Assembly: GCA_002887195.1 (NCBI GenBank)
Contig: PJAB01002158.1
Span: 1 to 10,204, forward strand
Origin: Chrysochromulina parva
Lineage: Eukaryota; Haptophyta; Prymnesiales; Chrysochromulinaceae
Length of the DNA: 10,204 nt
Reading direction: 5' to 3'
Positions 1 through 5,390 of this stretch are shown here, one piece after another. Numbering within the stretch: the stretch's first letter is position 1; every line of letters starts with the position of its first letter. A program made the translations under genes and the position numbers. The notes under the pieces were generated by a model. That model made no database searches, was not told where the DNA came from, and was given only the letters and a program-made list of their open reading frames with translations.

Positions 1-582
1 ACATGTAGTAGGGCAGTAGGGTAGTGGGGCATATACCATTGCGTTCTCCCAACTCTGGAGACTGTGTACTGTGTTTTTGGTGTGTCTACTTGTTTTTCTC
101 ACCACCCCCCCTGACTGGGTGTTCACCCCTATCTTCGGAAGCCGCAATCTCGAATCCGCGGAAGCCCACACCGCACATGCGTAATCATTATTCTAACCGC
201 GAAACACCAGCCATATGCAGACTCTACTGTATTATCTCCGTACGATATGAAGCGCTCCCCGCGCGCTGGTGCGGAAGCGGAGCGCAATCATCGAGTTCGC
301 GCGACAGCTCGACGTCGTGCTCCGCTCATACAACGTAGCGCACGTAGGGGATGCACACACCGGCCACACGGGAGACGCGGGTCGCGGGCAACGGCGACGG
401 CGCGCCACGAGCAGACGCGCATGCAGTTCCGCTCGCGCCGCAGTCAGCCTCAAACTTCTCAGCCTATCTGGCCGGGCCCACGTTCACCGTGGCGCTGAGG
501 ACGAGCTGCGGACCGTGACAGTTCTTCATCCTCTTCAAAGAACTCTCAAGGAGAACGAGAACGATGCCATAAGCTATGGGTC
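1..582. other. Flanking region with no supported gene
   Basis: Several open frames cross this stretch on both strands, but none shows a recognisable family motif or a believable start, and they are rich in Arg, Ser and Ala as expected of chance frames in GC-rich DNA. It lies directly downstream of the SHIPPO gene, so its right part should hold that gene's 3' untranslated region. I see no AATAAA-type signal there. The first 30 bases contain a short imperfect GTAG/GGGCA repeat. Bases 285-360 on the plus strand have a slightly coding-like composition (IIEFARQLDVVLRSYN), but no start codon or splice partner was found for it. Confidence 0.6.
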
Positions 583-1755
583 CTAGTACGCGAACCGCGA
601 CTCGCCACCAAATGAGTACTTGGACGACGTCTTTTTATCCGGCAGTGTGGCCCCGATGGAGCCACCAAATGCGTACTTGGAAGGCCCCGGAGAGTTGACA
701 CCTGTGGAATCGGGGTTGGATGTGGGGGGTCTCGATCGCGGCGATGACAGTGCGAACCGCGGGCGCTCGAGGAGCAGTGTACAGAAACGCAAGCGGGCGC
801 ACCAAAATAGACTTTGTCAAAGTCTTTCCCGATGTACGGTACGCGATTTGGGTTGGTGGCGGGGTTGTGGCGCTCAGACGTGCCAAAGCTATAGTTCGCG
901 GATGAGTTTCGCGTCGAGGCCACCTGGTTGCCAAAGGCGGGGGGTTGGTTGTATTTGCCTGGGCCTGGCCGGTCTCTTTCAGCCGCCGCCGCTGTAGCCG
1001 ATCCCTCGAGCCGCGGTCGTATCGTGTAGCGGGGTGAATTTGCTTGACTTGTGCCGCAGAGTTGCGCGCCAATCGTTCCCTGCGACAGTGGGCAGTTTGG
1101 CCCAGAGGGTTGTACTGTCAATGACACGCTGATGAGCAGAGCCGATGGGGCATTTCGGCTGGGCGCGCGATGCGCGATGCGCACGCGCCTGAAACGAGTA
1201 GGCAACTGGCCCTGGCGAGTTCACACCGTAGTTCGACTTGATCGCGTGTTCCTTGGAGATGAAGCTGCAGTGCGGGCGCAGTCGTGAGCGGATGAGACGA
1301 GACCTCGCAACGGCACACAAGGCGACGCTGGGGCACGCAAGTCGAACGCTGGGGCATGCAGCTCACCGCTGCCCCTTTTTGTGCTCGCTGGACGGCCGCT
1401 GCACGGACGTGCCAAATCCATACTTGGGAGCATCTCCAACCAGGGACCCTCCAAAACGGGTGGAGAGCGACTCGTACTGGCCTGGCCCCGGTGGAAAGGT
1501 GCCCCCTGCCTCGAAGCGTTTCGAATTGCCGAACGAGTACTGCGGCGATTGCTCGAGCGCGCTCTCCATTCTCGGCGAATATATGGGTCCAGGCGATGCG
1601 TCGTCCGGCTTCGTCTGCACCTTGCGTGATGCGATAGTGTATTTGGGCGCATCGCCCATGAACCCGCTGCTAGTCTGGTCGGTCGCATAGTTGTAGGTGC
1701 CTGGACCGGGGATCTCGAGCTCTGCGCCAAATCGCGATCGAGCGGGCGACCCCAT
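583..1755 (-). CDS. SHIPPO/STPGR-repeat (ODF3/CIMAP-like) flagellar protein, 4 exons
   Basis: This is a 299-residue protein made of sperm-tail Pro-Gly repeats, a family linked to ciliary and flagellar microtubules and outer dense fibres. Six core motifs are visible: PGPGTY (16-21), SPGPIY (54-59), PPGPGQY (88-94), SPGPVAY (146-152), RPGPGKY (205-211) and SPGPSKY (264-270). They alternate with PKY/QYSFG/NYSFG/KYSFGG strands. The exons are 1755-1367, 1264-1185, 1114-803 and 701-583, giving 900 coding bases including the TAG stop. Donors are GTGAGC, GTGCGC and GTGCGC, and acceptors are GCAG, ACAG and ACAG. All three joins preserve frame. The third intron joins ..VYFG to VNSPGPSKY, echoing the ..NYGVNSPGPVAY segment. 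The ATG at 1755 is the first in frame after a TAG 24 bases upstream of it. The second intron (1184-1115, 70 bases) is the least certain. Length is a little above that of animal ODF3. The specific axonemal role is unknown. Confidence 0.86.
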
Positions 1756-2272
1756 TCTTCGATCGAACAGCAAAAACGAAAGACTCTAACCAAGTTCGTT
1801 CAAGTTGAAGTTTAGTCAAGTGACGAGGGGAGCTGGGCGAGGAGGAGGGACAGTTCACGTACGCTCGGCTTGCGGGAGCGGCGAGCGGCGGCGAGCTCGC
1901 GCACTGGACAGCGCTGGAGACGACCGTCGACGAGAGGGTCAGGGTGGCGCACCTCCCCGCTCCCCGGACCCCCCGTAAAGAACCTGGCACAGCCACAGGC
2001 TGAGGCTCGCGGTGCGCTGCGGTGCGCACCAGCACAGGCCAGGTATGAGGATTGTGTGCAAATCCAGATATTAATCCCTCCTCTACCTCCTTGAGTACAC
2101 TTTCCAATCATAAGCACAGTGACCTCAGACCAGTGTTTTGCCCGGTTCGCACAACGGGGTCAACCCCAAACCCGTATAGAGGTCACATCCGGGCGTTGTT
2201 GTGTGATGCATGCGCGCGCGTGAGAGCGCACGCCGTCGTCGTCCATAATTATTGGAGACCCGCGAAAGGATG
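1756..2272. other. Spacer between SHIPPO start and thioredoxin stop
   Basis: Both flanking genes lie on the minus strand, so this region should contain the 3' end of the thioredoxin transcript (right side) and the promoter and 5' untranslated region of the SHIPPO gene (left side). The minus-strand frames of 101 and 145 codons across it show no known motif and are taken as chance frames. An 8-bp inverted repeat, GTGACCTC at 2119-2126 and GAGGTCAC at 2179-2186, lies downstream of the thioredoxin stop. A short CG alternation lies at about 2212-2222. No RNA gene was seen. Confidence 0.6.
1791..1821 (-). promoter_or_regulatory. Three ACTTG motifs just upstream of the SHIPPO start
   Basis: Read in the sense of the gene, ACTTG occurs at 1821-1817, 1805-1801 and 1795-1791, that is 36 to 66 bases before the ATG. 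The same pentamer is clustered upstream of the COPI-associated gene. A role as core promoter or 5' untranslated element is only inferred. Confidence 0.25.
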
Positions 2273-3012
2273 TTACATGTTCGCCTCGATCGCATCTTGC
2301 AGCGCCTGTGTCTTCGCCCCGCTGATGCTCTCGATCTGCTCTTTGTTCTTCCACTGCATTTGCAGGCAAGCGCACGTGGCCGCACGAGGGTTAGTTGGGA
2401 TGCCGCCGGCGGCCACACGGGGAAGGTTCGAGGGACGCCGCCGGCGGAGCGGCTTCGGCTTTGCGGCCCTCAAAAGCCTCGGCATCATGCGGCTCCGCAA
2501 GGGGAGTTCGATCTGGGCAGGAATGGCGCGCACAAAGTGGAATGACGGCAGCGCACGGACGCCCTGGCTGCGCATCAGCTTGTCAGCGGCCGGGCTGCTG
2601 TCGCCCATGACCTGCGCATGATCCAAAAGGGACGCAGCAGCCAGTGGGCAACCGCCGCGTGCGGCGGGGGGCGGAGCGTCTGCTTCACAAGCTGGGTGGC
2701 AAGCGCCATGCACACCTTGAGGAAGGTCACGCTTTTGTACTGCTCGCTGAACTCGTCAAATTTAGGGGCGATGATCTTGCAAGGTCCGCACCACGAGGTT
2801 GAGTAGTCGACCACAACCAGCGCCGGTCCCGCCTCATCCAATGCCTTTTCGAACTCCTCAGTCGACGAGATGTCAACCACCACCGCGACGGGTGGGCTCG
2901 AGCGCGCCCGCTGCTGCAGGAGCAGGCTTGCGCTGCGTGGCCCAGCGGCCAGCACGGGTCGAAACGCGTCCGCGCACCCGAGCAGCGCGACAAGGAGCAA
3001 GCAGCGGCTCAT
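2273..3012 (-). CDS. Thioredoxin with bipartite plastid-targeting leader, 3 exons
   Basis: This encodes a 151-residue thioredoxin, a dithiol-disulfide reductase for target proteins. The active site WCGPC is at 74-78 (Cys75 and Cys78). The buried Asp typical of the family is in VVVDYS at 69, and the cis-proline loop GVRALPSF is at 116-123 (Pro121). Residues 1-16 form a hydrophobic signal peptide ending CADA before F17. Residues 17-42 are basic and Ser/Ala-rich with no acidic residue, like a transit peptide. This arrangement (A-x-A/F) is the known plastid import signal of algae with red-lineage secondary plastids. The exons are 3012-2716, 2611-2534 and 2353-2273, all joined in phase 0. Donors are GTGTGC and GTGCGC, and both acceptors are CAG. 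Without splicing, the second half of the fold (GDSSPAADKL.., then WKNKEQIESIS..) is lost. The ATG at 3012 fits the leader. The motif around GDSSPAADKLMRSQGVR marks an algal thioredoxin group. The exact type (m, f, y or other) is not assignable. Confidence 0.9.
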
Positions 3013-3362
3013 AGAAAAATCTGCCTCCCCTCAGATATATGAATGAAGAAAGTACTTTGCCATGTTTGAGGTGCAACGGAGCAGTGGCCCCACCGCAGTT
3101 GCTGCGTGATAACTCTCTATTCGTACAAATCGTCTACAGACGCGCGGCGGACGCGTCACTCCTTGTTGCGCGGGTACGCGCAATCCAGAGATGAGCGCAA
3201 GCTGTTCCAGACATGGACATGCTCCAAGTCAATTGACTTGACTTGACTTGCTCACCTAACACCTTGCGTTCTTGTTTCTTTTTGAATCGAACTAGAAAAC
3301 GGAACTTGCACTTGGGTCCGGAACAGGACCTGCCTCAAGGCACTGGAAACGCGCGAGGGAAT
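3013..3362. promoter_or_regulatory. Divergent intergenic region (thioredoxin / COPI-associated gene)
   Basis: These 350 bases separate two start codons facing away from each other, so both promoters should lie here. On the thioredoxin side an AT-rich run including TATATA occurs at about 3033-3040, some 20-30 bases before its ATG. It may be a TATA-like element or simply AT-rich leader. On the other side lie the palindrome and TTGAC repeats at 3225-3250. The T-rich run at about 3268-3284 is pyrimidine-rich and could also serve as a leader. No other open frame is convincing. Confidence 0.5.
3225..3250. repeat. 16-bp perfect palindrome fused to a TTGAC tandem repeat
   Basis: CAAGTCAATTGACTTG (3225-3240) is its own reverse complement. 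From 3233 the sequence continues as three TTGAC units followed by TTG, so palindrome and tandem repeat overlap. It sits 113-138 bases upstream of the COPI-associated start, in a divergent promoter region. A dimeric protein-binding site is a natural reading but is inference. Confidence 0.6.
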
Positions 3363-4040
3363 ATGTCAGCGCTTCGCGACCTTCGGGCGGCCTTCACGCA
3401 GCCCACCTCTGCACAGGCGCGAGTGCTGCTCAAGGTTCTTTCGCTCTTTGCGGGCGCCTTTCTCATCTTCGCTGGCGTATGGGGCAGCATCTTTACATTG
3501 ATCCTGGGTGGCGGATTTGTCTACTTTGTTGGCTCGATCTACGCTGTGATTTTTGGTCTGATCGTGCTAACCGTCGAGATCAAGGACAAGACGAAATCTA
3601 TCTCGAAGTTCTACCGTTGGATCGACACTTACCTCAAGTTCCTGACGTTGCAGCGGGGCAAGGGCGCTTTCTATCTGGGTGTCGGCTTGCTGGTTTGCTT
3701 CATGACTCCAACAGGCACAGGGGTCGGCCCCTTCGGCGTCAACAACGTTGCGGCCATCATCTTGGCCATCGTAGGGTTCGTGCACACGTGCGTCGCGTAC
3801 CACCACACGAACACTGGCGCCTCGCGGCGCGCTATCACTCTCCTCGCGGCGCGAGAACCCAATCCACCCGTGCTTGCTTTTCCCGTTCGCTGACTCTGCT
3901 CTGCTCGACCGTGCTCGCGCCGTAGATCGCGCATCATCAGAGAAGCTGCACCGCTCAACACAGCTGATAGCGCGATGCCTGCGATGCCTGCATCATCTGA
4001 CGGTTTGGACTTCAGTCAACCCATAAGCGCAGCGCGATAG
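3363..4040 (+). CDS. COPI-associated family membrane protein (PF08507-like); 3' end alternative
   Basis: This is a small four-helix membrane protein. Likely helices are at about 22-42, 48-71, 100-116 and 127-145. Between helices 2 and 3 lies the segment YRWIDTYLKFLTLQRGKGAF (84-103), with the GRG/GKG turn typical of the COPI-associated family, whose members are linked by name to COPI vesicles of the Golgi and ER. No work on this protein is implied. The start is the ATG at 3363. The frame upstream to 3243 contains no other ATG. There are two possible 3' ends. Unspliced, the frame stops at 3893 (176 residues) after a tail that looks non-protein-like. Spliced at GTGCGT (3788) to TAG (3925), the exon 3926-4040 follows in frame and gives 179 residues, with helix 4 running into HTSRIIREAAPL. 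The second model is preferred because the donor matches the window's other introns, and because a CTGAC branch-like site and a pyrimidine-rich tract precede the acceptor. The gene converges on the myosin gene. Confidence 0.75.
3788..3925 (+). other. Candidate last intron of the COPI-associated gene
   Basis: GTGCGT at 3788 and TAG at 3923-3925 bound 138 bases. CTGAC at 3891-3895 and the pyrimidine-rich run that follows resemble a branch site and tract. It also holds a direct repeat of CTCGCGGCGCG (about 3821-3831 and 3843-3853). If it is retained, the protein ends at 3893 instead. Confidence 0.5.
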
Positions 4041-4522
4041 TTCTTCTAGGAGTCAGCTCTTCTGGGACCCTCGCCCGCGCAAGCGAGAGGACCAGCTGAA
4101 AGCTGAAAGATGCACTTTGATGCGCGCGGGAGCGGTGGCATAGGCGCGATTGCCGTTCGCTCTTGCATGCGAGATGTCGCAGCACGCCATACCCTTGTCA
4201 GAGCGAGAACCGTGCCGCTCGGCTTCCGCCGGCGAGGCCTGGCTGGACCCGGCCTCCCGGGCGGCGTCGCTCGATTTGTGGGACGCGTTGAGAAGTGTCT
4301 GTGTGTCGCGCGGAAGTTCAACTCGGGACTCTATAACGGTATAGAAAGCCCGGAACGGTCTCAACGAACAACTCGCCACAGGAGGCGGCCAAACTGCAAA
4401 CTCCGGTACTCCGGTCTCCGCCCGCCGCGCGCCGGGGCGTCCGCGCACGTCGTCCACGTAAGCGAACGTAACGCGGCAATTCCGAATAGCGAATTCGTAT
4501 TCATCCGCGCCGGCCCGCATTG

Positions 4523-4548
4523 ATGGCGCAATTCTCCAATTGCGCCAT
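4523..4548. repeat. Perfect 11-bp stem hairpin
   Basis: ATGGCGCAATT (4523-4533) and AATTGCGCCAT (4538-4548) are perfect reverse complements around a CTCC loop. The same GGCAATTGCGC core recurs at once at 4552-4562. It lies in a region without a supported gene. Confidence 0.8.
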
Positions 4549-4636
4549 TGCGGCAATTGCGCGCTACGCCGCCGCGGAGGCACACGCCGCCCCGGGGCCG
4601 TGGCGAGTGCGGAGTGCGCGTTGAGTTTGGCGGCGC

Positions 4637-4675
4637 CGCCGGACGAGTCCGGCGGTCCCGCCTCCCGCGGGACCG
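4637..4675. repeat. Two abutting GC-rich hairpins
   Basis: CGCCGGA (4637-4643) pairs with TCCGGCG (4648-4654) over a CGAG loop. CGGTCCCGC (4653-4661) pairs with GCGGGACCG (4667-4675) over a CTCCC loop. The two stems overlap by two bases, so they may be alternative folds. A third small stem, CGGACC and GGTCCG over GAAG, lies at 4903-4918. Function is unknown. Confidence 0.7.
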
Positions 4676-5094
4676 GCCGGCGGGGCCCGTCAGCGTCACC
4701 GCGTCACCGTCAGAGTGCCACACGCGGCGTGATGGTTCGGCGATGATGGCGATATAATTTAGACGCGAGAGTTTGTACGGTTTTGAGAGCGCCACCGGCC
4801 CGGCCACCTGCCGCCCTCCCGCACGCGACGCACGGCATATCCGCCGCGCGCCGCGCCAACGCCACACGGCCGCACGCACAGCGAGACCGTCGACACACGA
4901 GGCGGACCGAAGGGTCCGATAAGTACGCCACATACGCGGTGCAACAATGCGGTTCCGCGGGTTAAGGCCATGCACACGGCTGACAACCGCCACTCCGCAC
5001 GCCCACTCCGTCCGCGCTGAAGCTTGGGCGTCAGAGGCGAGAAATCACACTGCCCCGCTCCGCGTCGTCACCTCCGAGGACCTGAAACATGCTG

Positions 5095-5157
5095 CAACGC
5101 ACACCATCCACACGCACAGGCAAGCTCACACATCACACACTCAGGCAAACGACACCA
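5095..5157 (-). promoter_or_regulatory. GT-rich tract downstream of the myosin stop
   Basis: The plus strand is strongly A/C-rich here, so the myosin-sense strand is G/T-rich, starting about 230 bases beyond the stop. In many eukaryotes a GU-rich stretch just beyond the cleavage site helps polyadenylation. That role is inferred from position and composition only, and no clear AATAAA signal was found before it. Confidence 0.3.
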
Positions 5158-5186
5158 TGCGCACATTCATCGGGCTCGATCGGGTC

Positions 5187-5279
5187 GGCTGTGGGAGTAG
5201 CCCCTGTGGGAAGCTCAGGGCTGCGGGAAGCTCAGGCTGTGGGAAGCTCAGGCTGTGGGAGTAGCCCCTGAGCTTCCCA
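5187..5279. repeat. Tandem and inverted repeat cluster, arranged A-B-B-B-A-inverted B
   Basis: A 15-bp unit A (CTGTGGGAGTAGCCC) occurs at 5189-5203 and 5253-5267. Between the copies lie three 16-17-bp B units (CTGTGGGAAGCTCAGG and near copies) at 5204-5220, 5221-5236 and 5237-5252. The last B is followed, across A, by its own reverse complement. TGGGAAGCTCAGG (5240-5252) and CCTGAGCTTCCCA (5267-5279) form a 13-bp perfect stem with a 14-base loop. A 20-bp exact direct repeat (5187-5206 and 5251-5270) includes each A. The cluster lies 112-204 bases beyond the myosin stop, probably in its 3' untranslated region. Confidence 0.85.
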
Positions 5280-5390
5280 GCGGTGCGCAGCTAAGTCTGC
5301 GCTCCGTCGTCGCTAAGTCGCGATCGCCGCAAGACCATTGCCACACAATCGCGTTTCACAAAGCCACGCGGGCAGTCAGGCGCGCCCGTT

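Larger units (their letters stand above)
4041..5390. other. 1.35-kb region between convergent genes, no supported gene
   Basis: The region lies between the 3' ends of the COPI-associated gene (plus) and the myosin gene (minus), so both transcripts should terminate within it. Minus-strand frames of 176 (4053-4583) and 210 codons (4361-4993) are open, but they are Arg/Pro/Ala-rich without motifs and are treated as chance frames in GC-rich DNA. A plus-strand frame from an ATG at 4173 to a stop at 4344 (57 codons) has a more protein-like composition but no recognised family. The rest is unusually rich in short inverted repeats (about 4523-4918), followed by an A/C-rich strand (5095-5157) and a repeat cluster (5187-5279). 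No tRNA or rRNA was seen. Confidence 0.55.

Noticed and set aside
269..586. Plus-strand frame with IIEFARQLDVVLRSYN
   Set aside because: The first segment looks slightly protein-like, but the frame has no ATG and then becomes Arg/His-rich. No acceptor joining in the right phase was found.
2125..2186. Possible tRNA B-box-like word near GGTTCGC and the GTGACCTC inverted repeat
   Set aside because: No cloverleaf, A box or acceptor stem could be built around it.
3243..3362. N-terminal extension of the COPI-associated frame
   Set aside because: It contains no ATG, lies over the TTGAC repeats and a pyrimidine-rich leader, and adds nothing resembling the family.
4053..4583. 176-codon minus-strand open frame
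   Set aside because: It has no recognised family, an unlikely composition and no supporting splice or start context. It also overlaps competing frames.
4361..4993. 210-codon minus-strand open frame
   Set aside because: It is Arg/Ala/Pro-rich, has no recognised motif, overlaps several inverted repeats, and is no longer than expected for chance frames in GC-rich DNA.
5187..5279. CRISPR-like repeat array
   Set aside because: The units are contiguous tandem copies with no spacers, in a eukaryotic intron-bearing context.
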